Positions 27,084-35,210 of a DNA stretch of 64,000 nucleotides are shown here, piece by piece. This DNA is from Chitinophagaceae bacterium. GTDB taxonomy: Bacteria > Bacteroidota > Bacteroidia > Cytophagales > Cytophagaceae. The stretch covers positions 51,578-115,577 of the forward strand of contig JAQBNU010000094.1 of NCBI GenBank assembly GCA_028288365.1, in the 5' to 3' direction. Position 1 is the first letter of the stretch. Each line of letters begins with the position of its first letter. The translations under genes were made by a program, and so were the position numbers. The notes beneath the pieces were generated by a model, which saw only the letters and a list, made by a program, of their open reading frames with translations, was not told where the DNA came from and did not search any database.

Positions 27084-28913
27084 ATGAAAACAAAATCGAT
27101 AGTATTATCTCTATTGCTATCAGGAATTAGCATTTCTTATGCACAGCAAACTCCTGAATGGAAAGGCAAGATCGCTAAGAACGCGGCCGAAGCTGTTCCT
27201 TACAAAATCGAATACAATAAAAAAGCACCAGCCGGTGCACCCAACGTCGTGTTGATTCTGATCGATGACGTGGGCTTCGGCGCTACATCTACTTTCGGTG
27301 GTGTGATCAATACACCTACCTTTGATGCCTTAGCCAATAATGGGTTGCGTTATACCAATTTTCATACCACTGGTATTTGTTCGCCTACACGCTCTGCGAT
27401 GTTGACAGGACGTAATCACCATTCAGTGGGTATGGGTATGTTTCCTCCTCCGTATATCTCCGGCGATTTTCCTGGATACAACGGCCACATCCTGCCTGAA
27501 AAAGGAACGATTGCAGAATTACTGCAAGCCAATGGTTACGGTACTTACCATGTCGGTAAATGGCACTTGACACCGGAAGAAGAAACAACGGATATCGGTC
27601 CTTTCTTGAGATGGCCGTCTGGTAAAGGTTTTGATCACAACTATAGTTTCTTAGGTGGAGCGACCGATCAATACAAACCGGATCTGGTGGAAGACAATCA
27701 ACACATTAAAAGTGACGGTTCGCATTTGACTAAGCTGATGACGGATAAATCCATCGCTTACATCTCCAGACAAAAACAACTAGCTCCCGATAAACCGTTC
27801 TTCCTGTACTTCGCACCAGGAGCGACACACGCACCGCATCAGGTGGCTACAGAGTGGAGCGATAAATACAAAGGTAAGTTTGATAAAGGATGGGATGCCT
27901 TTAGAGAAGAAGTATTCGCCCGTCAAAAACAACAAGGTATTATTCCTGCGAATGCAAAATTGCCAGCACGTAATCCATACATCAAAGCATGGAAAGATGT
28001 ACCCGCCGATCAGCAAAAACTATTTGCACGCTTCATGGAAGTGTATGCCGGCTTCTTGGAATACACCGATTATGAAATTGGTCGCTTAGTCAATCACTTG
28101 AAAACTTCTGGTCAGTTTGACAACACCGTGTTTCTTGTAATTATAGGTGACAACGGTGCGAGTAAAGAAGGCTTGGAATACGGTGTGACGAACAAAGTAT
28201 TGAAATACGAAGGACCGAATCCTACACGTCAGGAGTACATTGATTTTGAGTTGAGTGAATACGATAAGATAGGAAGTCCAAATGTGCAAAGTGCAGCCAA
28301 CTATCCACTAGGCTGGGCACAGGCTGCCAACACGCCTTTCCGTTTTTGGAAAAGCGATGCTAATGCAGAAGGTGCTACACACAATCCGTTGATTCTTCAT
28401 TATCCTAAAGGCATCAAAGCAAAAGGAGAAACGAGAAATCAATACGGACATGTGATTGACATTTATCCTACCATTGCAGAGTTGACAGGTATTGCACAAC
28501 CGGAAACCATCAAAGGCTATAAGCAAGATCCTTTGCACGGCACCAGTCTGGTATATTCTATCACGGATGCAACAGCCGCCAACAGACATACACAACAGTA
28601 TTATACGATTCTTGGAAACCGTGCCATTGTAAAAGACGGCTGGAAAGCCAGTGCAGCGCATCGTCCAAACGGTTTGGATTTATTGAAATATTCAGACGAA
28701 CCGAAATCTACTGTAGTGAATAATGTAGAAACAGAAGAGTGGGAATTGTACAACCTCAACGAAGACTTCAACGAGATCAATAACCTGGCAAAAAAGAATC
28801 CGAAGAAATTGAATGAATTGAAAGCATTGTATGATTCAGAAGCGGTGAAGTACAATATATATCCTTTGATCGACAGAGAATATTTCTTTAAGAAATTAGG
28901 ACCTCAGAAATAA
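27084..28913 (+). CDS. Arylsulfatase without lectin-like domain (tandem duplicate)
   Basis: A 609-residue paralog of the previous sulfatase. Signal peptide ends ISYAQ. Motifs: LIDDVGFGA, CSPTRSAMLTGR (C99), GKWHLTP, GATHAPHQVATEW, IGDNGASKEG, and AVKYNIYPL shortly before the end. The body aligns throughout with 25111-26985 and with the catalytic parts of the 760-780-residue sulfatases. Likely secreted to the periplasm and formylglycine-dependent. A terminator-like hairpin follows at 28931-28980. Confidence 0.93.
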   Translation: MKTKSIVLSLLLSGISISYAQQTPEWKGKIAKNAAEAVPYKIEYNKKAPAGAPNVVLILIDDVGFGATSTFGGVINTPTFDALANNGLRYTNFHTTGICSPTRSAMLTGRNHHSVGMGMFPPPYISGDFPGYNGHILPEKGTIAELLQANGYGTYHVGKWHLTPEEETTDIGPFLRWPSGKGFDHNYSFLGGATDQYKPDLVEDNQHIKSDGSHLTKLMTDKSIAYISRQKQLAPDKPFFLYFAPGATHAPHQVATEWSDKYKGKFDKGWDAFREEVFARQKQQGIIPANAKLPARNPYIKAWKDVPADQQKLFARFMEVYAGFLEYTDYEIGRLVNHLKTSGQFDNTVFLVIIGDNGASKEGLEYGVTNKVLKYEGPNPTRQEYIDFELSEYDKIGSPNVQSAANYPLGWAQAANTPFRFWKSDANAEGATHNPLILHYPKGIKAKGETRNQYGHVIDIYPTIAELTGIAQPETIKGYKQDPLHGTSLVYSITDATAANRHTQQYYTILGNRAIVKDGWKASAAHRPNGLDLLKYSDEPKSTVVNNVETEEWELYNLNEDFNEINNLAKKNPKKLNELKALYDSEAVKYNIYPLIDREYFFKKLGPQK

Positions 28914-28930
28914 AAATAAAAACGATAACT

Positions 28931-28980
28931 ATCGAATGAACTTCCTTGTATTGTATAGGAGGTTTGTTCGATGGTTTTTT
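28931..28980 (+). terminator. Terminator after the tandem sulfatases
   Basis: An imperfect inverted repeat (atcgaatgaacttcct from 28931, aggaggtttgttcgat ending 28972) is followed by ggttttttat. It lies 17 bases after the stop codon of the sulfatase. Confidence 0.7.
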
Positions 28981-29001
28981 ATGGAATAAAAAAATTACGC
29001 T

Positions 29002-30423
29002 ATGAAGTTTTCATCTCTCGCAATACCCTTATTCAGTTTCTTGTTTATACAAACTGCCTTTTCTCAAAATACAAGCAAGACACCCAACATTGTATTCATT
29101 CTTTCTGATGACCACAGTGCTTCCTTTTTAGGGATCTATGGCAATCCCGATTTGAAGACACCCAACATAGACAAATTGGGTAAGGACGGTATTGTCTTTA
29201 CGAAAGCCTTTACTACGGCTCCTCAATGTGTACCTTCCCGCGCGGCCATCATGACGGGGCGTTCACAGGTAGAGATCGGCATGACACGTTTCTCCGCTCC
29301 CTTGCCTGCTGATATCAAAGCCTATCCCGAATACTTACGCGAGTCAGGTTACTACACCGGCATTTGCGGACGTACGTTTCACCTCGACGGCAATCGTTTG
29401 CCGCAAGAGTCGGGTACTGTATATGATGCGAATGGATTGGAAACATTTAAAAATCGTGTAGACTATTTGAAGATCACACAGAACCTGGACGAGATACAAA
29501 AGCAATACACCGACTTTTTGGATCAGGCGCCAAAGGACAAACCTTTTTTCATACAGGTAGGATTCAGCGATCCGCATCGCATCTTCGATGCGCGCGAGTA
29601 TGAACCGGATCCACAAACGATCAAGCTTCCTTCTTATTTCCCCGATACCAAGTTGTTAAGAGAAGATCTGGCCGGTTATTACGGAGAAGTACAACGCCTG
29701 GATGTCTCTGTTGGCAGGGTGTTGGATGAATTGAAGAAAAGAGGACTGGAAGAAAATACGTTGGTTGTTTTCATGGGCGATAACGGTGCCGCATTGATTC
29801 GTGGAAAAGGTACTTTGCATCGTTTGGGTATTCATGTGCCACTCATTGCTCGTTATCCTGGTCATATTAAACCGGGACAAGTCAGTAACGCATTGGTTTC
29901 AGGAATTGATATCGCACCTACGTTTTTAAGTGCGGCAGGAATTACGGTTCCTTCCTCGATGACAGGAAAAAATTTGTTGCCAGCTTTTGAAGGCAAAGCA
30001 TACGAGGGTCATGCATACGTATTATCCGCCCGTAGTGCCCATGGACAGGGACTTCCAACGAACTCTTCTCATTTCGATTTGGGAAGAACCGTATTCAATC
30101 ACAAATACAAACTCATCTATAATGCTTTGTGGCAAATACCTTATACACCGGTGGATTTTGCTTCACTGCCTTTTTGGTACGACTTACAGCAATTAAATGC
30201 AGACGGAAGACTGGATGATAAATGGGATGAATTATTATTTGCAGAACGTCGTCCATTATTTGAACTCTATGACCTGGAGAAAGATCCGGAAGAGTTTACC
30301 AATCTATCAGGCAAAGCAGCATACAAAAGTATAGAAGATGAGTTAAAAGCAAAGTTGCTGGAATGGATGATCATCAATCACGATTATTTGCCCTTGCCTA
30401 TAGAACCGCCACAAAAAAAATAA
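29002..30423 (+). CDS. Sulfatase, divergent type (sulfamidase/heparan-N-sulfatase-like)
   Basis: A 473-residue secreted sulfatase, signal peptide ending AFSQ. The signature is CVPSRAAIMTGR (C76) and the N-terminal metal site is LSDDHSASFLG. Where other members have GKWH it reads CGRTFHLDG. GDNGAALIRGKGT follows near residue 257. This pattern is closer to heparan N-sulfatase/sulfamidase-like members than to the arylsulfatases upstream; the substrate cannot be stated. It ends with a Pro-rich tail. A lectin-like secreted protein gene follows after 66 bp. Confidence 0.9.
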   Translation: MKFSSLAIPLFSFLFIQTAFSQNTSKTPNIVFILSDDHSASFLGIYGNPDLKTPNIDKLGKDGIVFTKAFTTAPQCVPSRAAIMTGRSQVEIGMTRFSAPLPADIKAYPEYLRESGYYTGICGRTFHLDGNRLPQESGTVYDANGLETFKNRVDYLKITQNLDEIQKQYTDFLDQAPKDKPFFIQVGFSDPHRIFDAREYEPDPQTIKLPSYFPDTKLLREDLAGYYGEVQRLDVSVGRVLDELKKRGLEENTLVVFMGDNGAALIRGKGTLHRLGIHVPLIARYPGHIKPGQVSNALVSGIDIAPTFLSAAGITVPSSMTGKNLLPAFEGKAYEGHAYVLSARSAHGQGLPTNSSHFDLGRTVFNHKYKLIYNALWQIPYTPVDFASLPFWYDLQQLNADGRLDDKWDELLFAERRPLFELYDLEKDPEEFTNLSGKAAYKSIEDELKAKLLEWMIINHDYLPLPIEPPQKK

Positions 30424-30489
30424 CGTAACAAGGAATACAAAAAGATCAATCAGATGAAACAAATTATAACCACCTATAACTATTTTAAA

Positions 30490-31176
30490 ATGAAACAACA
30501 ACGCGTATTGAGTCTTATGTTTTTTAACATAGTTTTTACTGTCGTCGCTTACGGGCAAAAAACAGAAAGCATCGTATTGCAAACAACGAAGTTTGATACC
30601 TATAATGTTTCTTTAAAGGCAGAACAGTACAAAGGCAAAGAAGCACTGACAGCTACACAAACCGTAGATCATGACGATGCTACTGGTTATTCCTTTACCC
30701 GTTTGAAAGATATAGATTTTCACAACGGTATCATTGAGGTAACGGTAGCAGGACAGCCCAAAGCAAATGCCACAGCCGCCGCCAGAGGATTTGTGGGTAT
30801 TGCTTTTCGAATTCCATCGGACACGTCTAAGTTTGAAGCATTTTATTTGAGACCGACTAATGGCAGAGCAGAAGATCAGTTACGCAGAAACCATTCTACA
30901 CAATACATTTCGCATCCAGGTTATCCCTGGGAAAAATTAAGAAATGAATTTCCTGCTAAATATGAATCGTATGTAGATATCGTAGCGGTAGAATGGATAA
31001 AAATAAAAATAGAAGTCAAAGACGATAAGGCAAAACTATATGTCAATGGAGCAGAGCAGCCGTCTTTAATTGTCAACGATTTGAAACAAGGAAAAGACCT
31101 GAGAGGAAGCATCGGGTTTTTGGGTGGGTATAGGAACACTGGCACAGTTTACCGATTTGAAAATTACGAAGTTTGA
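30490..31176 (+). CDS. Secreted concanavalin/LamG-like (DUF1080-like) protein
   Basis: About 228 residues from the ATG at 30490 (an ATG at 30454 adds 12 residues before the signal peptide and is less likely). The leader ends VAYGQ. The mature part is a single beta-sandwich: FTRLKDIDFHNGIIEVTVAG, GFVGIAFRIPSDTSKFEAFYLRPTNGRAEDQL, WIKIKIEVKDDKAKLYVNGAEQP, and GSIGFLGG with a final VYRFENYEV. This is the fold of LamG and DUF1080 (3-keto-disaccharide hydrolase-like) domains. A glycan-binding role next to sulfatases is plausible; no catalytic residues were identified. It is the last gene of the island. Confidence 0.75.
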   Translation: MKQQRVLSLMFFNIVFTVVAYGQKTESIVLQTTKFDTYNVSLKAEQYKGKEALTATQTVDHDDATGYSFTRLKDIDFHNGIIEVTVAGQPKANATAAARGFVGIAFRIPSDTSKFEAFYLRPTNGRAEDQLRRNHSTQYISHPGYPWEKLRNEFPAKYESYVDIVAVEWIKIKIEVKDDKAKLYVNGAEQPSLIVNDLKQGKDLRGSIGFLGGYRNTGTVYRFENYEV

Positions 31177-31212
31177 TTAAGTGAAGTTCGAGTCTATAAA
31201 AGAATAAACAGG

Positions 31213-31729
31213 TTACTTCGTTTGGCTTTTAAATCCAATGGATTTTCGTTCTTTCGGTTCTTCGTCTTTCTTTGACAGGTAGCGAATAGCTTCGCACACG
31301 TCTTCGAATTTCTTATCGTATTTGTCTTCCAACAATTATTTTAGTTGCTCTTTAAGATCACGATGCTCCAACGCATACTGACGAAGAAAGACAAAAGCCC
31401 GGACGATCGCGATGTTGACTTCAATGGCTTTTGGACTGTTGAGTACACTGGAAAGCATGGCGACGCCTTGTTCGGTGAAGGCAAAGGGAAGGTATTTACT
31501 ATGTTGGCCTCTTCCTAGATTCTTAAGATCACAATTTGTGATCTTAAAGAATCTAATTCCTGCACCGTTAATTCAAACATGAAATCGGATGGAAAACGAT
31601 GTATGTTGTGTTTAACAGCTTGTTTTAAGCTTCTGTTTTCCGTTTCATAAAGTTCCGCCAGATCAAAATTCAGCATGACTTTCTGGCCTCTTATTTCATA
31701 GATTTTTTTTGGATGTGTTGAAGTTTCAT
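31213..31729 (-). pseudogene. ORF6N-domain protein, decayed copy
   Basis: Read on the minus strand, this stretch encodes pieces of an ORF6N protein like the intact one at 43958-44467: MKLQHIQKK, then (other frame) [19 protein letters not shown], then FAFTEQGVAMLSSVLNSPKAIEVNIAIVRAF and YDKKFEDVCEAIRYLSKK. It is broken by a lost base in an A8 run near 31703-31710, a second break near 31520-31535 (stop after RSQIVILRI) and an in-frame TAA near 31335. ORF6N domains occur in phage and plasmid DNA-binding proteins; this copy cannot make a full product. Confidence 0.85.
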
Positions 31730-31888
31730 GTTTGTAAGTTTAAAAAGTAAAAGCAAGTTGTACTGCTAAAAAATACTGATGAGGCAATTTAGTGTTTTTG
31801 TTAGATTTTTAAAAAGAATAAACTAACTATTGAGGAACACATGTTTTAAGTTTTAAGGTCAAAATTTGTGACCTTAAAGCTTATTCGT

Positions 31889-33016
31889 TTAAAACGCTTC
31901 CGACAACGTAAAATAAAATCCTCTCGTGTGTTTTCCAACACCAAAATCCAATCGAAGATTTAAGTTTTCTGCTTTTACAATTTGGTAACGTAATCCTACG
32001 CCTGCTGTATAAATTACTCTCTTAAAAGTAGGCGTAGCAAAGTGATCCGTCACATTGCCAACGTCTGCAAACAGTGTATAGCCTATGCGCCAGAATAGAT
32101 GTTGTCTCAATTCTGTTTGAATCACAAACATGTCTTTATCACGAAACCTGCCGTTGTAATAACCACGCATCACGCTGTTTCCTCCCACCATCGCGAGTTG
32201 ATTGAGCGGTACGTGACCTATATTAATGTTGGCAAAGTATTGAATAGCAACAATACCTCGGTTGTTTATCTTTAAGTATCTTCTGTAATCAAAGATGACA
32301 TTGGAGAAATTGAATTGACTTCCAAAGGTACGATTGAAAATAAAATTTGAAATTTCTAAATAATGTCCAGAAGTAGGAGTGAGAATGCTGTTGCGTGAAT
32401 CGTATACCATGGCAGGGCCGAATCCTGAGGTAATGCTTCCGAAGCGACCATCTATGTTCTGGTAGACGAAACTTGAGTTGTTAGAATACTTCACATTGTA
32501 CGTGTCGAAGTATTGGTATTGTCCGCCTAGAAACAAGTTTGTTTTTATTTTTCGTAGTACACGTAGATTTATCTTTAATGCATCAAAGGTGATGTTTTCC
32601 TTTCCATTCGGGGACGTACCATTGCCCACACCGTAATAGAATTCTGGAAACCGCATGAACAGTGCTCCGCCTTTCAAAAAGTATTTTTCTTTTTTCGTAA
32701 AGACCGAAAACATGGGATCAATGATGAGTTGATTTCTCATGGTGTAGATGGCTGCAAAATCAATATTGGAAGTACGAGTCATACTGTCATTACCTGCTTT
32801 GAAGAGTAAGACGCCAAGGGCTCCCAATGCTACTTGTGTTTCCGGAAGATAAATAGCAACAGGAAAAGGTCTGAAATGCGTGTAGCTTTTGTGCGTAACT
32901 GTAGTGTCCTTTGGTACAACCGATAAGTGTGCAAACGCAACTTTCGAAACAAGCGACACGATACACCAACAGCAAAGCGAGCGTTTTAAAATAGTAATGG
33001 TTTGGGTTGACTTCAT
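31889..33016 (-). CDS. Omp85/BamA-family outer-membrane barrel, no POTRA
   Basis: A 375-residue outer-membrane protein with signal peptide (through KVAFA). It consists almost only of a beta-barrel: repeated amphipathic strands, GSITSGFGPAMVYDSRNSIL, then GGNSVMRGYYNGRFRD, the Omp85 counterpart of the conserved VRGF/Y loop, and an end strand GFYFTLSEAF with terminal Phe. POTRA domains are missing, so it belongs with the short surface-antigen (D15-like) members rather than BamA itself. Role may be a phospholipase-linked or passive translocation barrel; unknown. It stands alone, facing away from the cytochrome/dehydrogenase pair. Confidence 0.85.
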   Translation of the reverse strand: MKSTQTITILKRSLCCWCIVSLVSKVAFAHLSVVPKDTTVTHKSYTHFRPFPVAIYLPETQVALGALGVLLFKAGNDSMTRTSNIDFAAIYTMRNQLIIDPMFSVFTKKEKYFLKGGALFMRFPEFYYGVGNGTSPNGKENITFDALKINLRVLRKIKTNLFLGGQYQYFDTYNVKYSNNSSFVYQNIDGRFGSITSGFGPAMVYDSRNSILTPTSGHYLEISNFIFNRTFGSQFNFSNVIFDYRRYLKINNRGIVAIQYFANINIGHVPLNQLAMVGGNSVMRGYYNGRFRDKDMFVIQTELRQHLFWRIGYTLFADVGNVTDHFATPTFKRVIYTAGVGLRYQIVKAENLNLRLDFGVGKHTRGFYFTLSEAF

Positions 33017-33227
33017 TCAATAACGGATAGCTGGAAGACGTGTCTGTGTTAGTGAATTGTATTGTAAAATGGATAAGTAAGTTATACAATATATAGGCTA
33101 TAACAAAGGAGCGCTGAAGCTTAGGAGATTTTTTTAATTAAAATTTGATTAAAAAGTAGTGTGTGTCACTCATCGCTTTGGTTCCACAAACAGAATATCC
33201 GAAAGTCGTTATCCACAAAATAGAACA

Positions 33228-33287
33228 ATACAAGAACGAGTGATGAAAGAAAAAGAATAGACTTTTTTTTATCGCTCGTTCTTGTAT
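33228..33287. repeat. Intergenic inverted repeat
   Basis: Arms atacaagaacgagtgat (33228-33244) and atcgctcgttcttgtat (33271-33287) pair with one G-T. A T8 run lies in the loop. It sits just downstream of the cytochrome c gene (minus strand) and can serve as its terminator. The arm shares ACGAGTGAT with the hairpin at 14208. Confidence 0.65.
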
Positions 33288-33298
33288 TTAACGTAAAC

Positions 33299-33703
33299 TT
33301 ATTTTCCCCTTACCTTCTTCACTTCCGCTGCCGTCACCGCATTTGCCGTGTTACCGAAATGAGAGCGGATATAGGTCAACACATCAGCAATCTGTTGATT
33401 GGACAAAAGATCATGTGAAGGCATGGGATTATGATACACTTCTCCATCAATTTCCAACGGAGTAGAAATACCATTCAAAACGGTTTGAATCAGTTTAGTT
33501 TTATTGCCCGTTACCCAACTCACTTTTGACAAAGGAGGATTCATACCTGGAACTCCGCTGCCATCGGCCTGGTGACAAGAGAGGCAGTGTTTTTCGTATA
33601 CGGATTTTCCCGGATCAATTTGTTCTTGTTGTGCAAGGCTTAGAGGAATAGCACTAGTCAGTAGAATGCAACAGATTGTGATATAAAAGAAATGTTTTTT
33701 CAT
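33299..33703 (-). CDS. Small secreted c-type cytochrome
   Basis: A 134-residue periplasmic mono-haem cytochrome. Signal peptide ends SLAQ. The haem site is CLSCH (C40, C43, H44) in YEKHCLSCHQADGSGVPG, and the distal ligand is probably M94 in NPMPSH. It follows the PQQ dehydrogenase gene by 8 bp on the same strand, so it likely accepts electrons from that enzyme and hands them to the respiratory chain. Confidence 0.93.
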   Translation of the reverse strand: MKKHFFYITICCILLTSAIPLSLAQQEQIDPGKSVYEKHCLSCHQADGSGVPGMNPPLSKVSWVTGNKTKLIQTVLNGISTPLEIDGEVYHNPMPSHDLLSNQQIADVLTYIRSHFGNTANAVTAAEVKKVRGK

Positions 33704-33711
33704 CTGTGATT

Positions 33712-34995
33712 TTATTTAGTATAAATAATTCGCCACACCGTTCCCTTTACAGAGTCAGTAATGTATAACGAACCGTCAGGACCTTCTGCAAGCCCCATGG
33801 GACGATGTACGGCGTCTTTCGGGCTTTTTATTTCAGGTCCACCGGAAAACCCTTCTGCAAACACTTCCCAATCTCCGGAAGGCTTACCGTCTTTAAACGG
33901 TACAAAGGCTACGAAGTACCCACCTTGTTTTAGAGGTGCTCTGTTCCATGAACCGTGAAAGGCGATGAACGCTCCATGTTTGTATTTTTCTGGAAACAGT
34001 GTGCCATGATAGAACAATAAATCATTGGGAGCCCAGTGTCCTGGGAAAGCCATGAGTGGCTGTTCCTTGTTTTCACAACCAGTTGTTGTCTTACTGTCAC
34101 CACCGTATTCAGGAGCTAACAATTTTTTATGTTGAAAGTGATCGTAATAGCAATAAGGCCAACCATAGTCTCCGTCTTTTTTTAACTGGAAAAATTCTTC
34201 AGAAGGTAATTCAGCATTTTGTTCGTCGGTATAAAGATTTGGAAAAAGTGTATTCAACTGATCACGGCCATGTGGCACCGCATAAAGTTGTTGACTGTGG
34301 CTGTCCCATTCCAACGCCACGCAATTGCGTAAACCAGTGGAGTAGCGAATGCCATCAGTAAATTTTTGATTGGTTTTATTGGCATCAAATTGCCATACAC
34401 CACCGAATGTTTCGAGCAAAGGACAAGGATTTATACCAGGTGATCCTTGCGTGCGATCGGTTTCCTGGCAGGCATTAGAAGGTGCGCCAATGTTTACATA
34501 TAACTTACCTGTGTCGTCAATGGTAATTGTTTTGGCTTCATGTACCGGACGGTAGGGAAGACCAGAGATAACGACTTCTCTTTTTTTCTCGTTGATCGGA
34601 TCTTTACCTGGTGAGATCGCATAACGATATACGGATGAGTCAGAAGAGGCATAGAGGTAGTTGTTGTATACGGTTATTCCAGTACCACCATAATTGTCAT
34701 ACCCTTTGATCTGGTCTGCCTTACCGTCTCCGTTTTCATCACGCAACATGTAAATGCCTTTCCCGTCTTTGAGTTGACGAAGTTTTACGAAGAGTGTACC
34801 GTCTTCTGCAGCTACTATGTGACGAGCTTTTCCTAATGTTGGCGTAACTACAATTACTCCAAAACCGGCTGGTGTTTTAAGTCCGCCGTTATCTGGGTCT
34901 GCGTGCAATGTTTGAGCGATAGCAAAATGTAAGCTTAGCATCATCAGCATGCCGAAACTTATTACCGTGCGTTGAATAGGCGAATGGATGTACAT
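33712..34995 (-). CDS. PQQ-dependent sugar (sorbosone-type) dehydrogenase
   Basis: A 427-residue soluble quinoprotein of the glucose/sorbosone dehydrogenase fold. After a signal peptide (ends FAIAQ) comes the six-bladed propeller: HIVAAEDGTLFVKLR, DENGDGKADQI, TGITVYNNYLYASSDSSVYRY, GLRNCVALEWD, VPHGRDQL with the likely catalytic His region, and PMGLAEGPDGSLYITDSVKG at the end. The enzyme oxidises aldoses or related alcohols in the periplasm using PQQ. PQQ synthesis genes are not in the window. The partner cytochrome follows directly. Confidence 0.92.
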   Translation of the reverse strand: MYIHSPIQRTVISFGMLMMLSLHFAIAQTLHADPDNGGLKTPAGFGVIVVTPTLGKARHIVAAEDGTLFVKLRQLKDGKGIYMLRDENGDGKADQIKGYDNYGGTGITVYNNYLYASSDSSVYRYAISPGKDPINEKKREVVISGLPYRPVHEAKTITIDDTGKLYVNIGAPSNACQETDRTQGSPGINPCPLLETFGGVWQFDANKTNQKFTDGIRYSTGLRNCVALEWDSHSQQLYAVPHGRDQLNTLFPNLYTDEQNAELPSEEFFQLKKDGDYGWPYCYYDHFQHKKLLAPEYGGDSKTTTGCENKEQPLMAFPGHWAPNDLLFYHGTLFPEKYKHGAFIAFHGSWNRAPLKQGGYFVAFVPFKDGKPSGDWEVFAEGFSGGPEIKSPKDAVHRPMGLAEGPDGSLYITDSVKGTVWRIIYTK

Positions 34996-35210
34996 ACAGA
35001 AGAAAGTTGTTCTAGTAAAGTAATATAAATAAAACTAGTTAATATTTGAACACTGATTTGTAAGCTATTGGTTCTTAATTCGTTTCTTATCGGTGAGTTA
35101 GAAATTCGTATGGTTTAATACTACCATTGTTAACTTATTGTTAATTCATGTCGATCTCCAATCCATCGACGTGGAATCACGTATTGGTAATTAATATTAC
35201 AGTTGAAGAC

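Noticed and set aside
31200..31730. Possible mobile element around the ORF6N pseudogene
   Set aside because: No transposase, terminal inverted repeats or target duplications were seen; only the decayed gene itself is supported.
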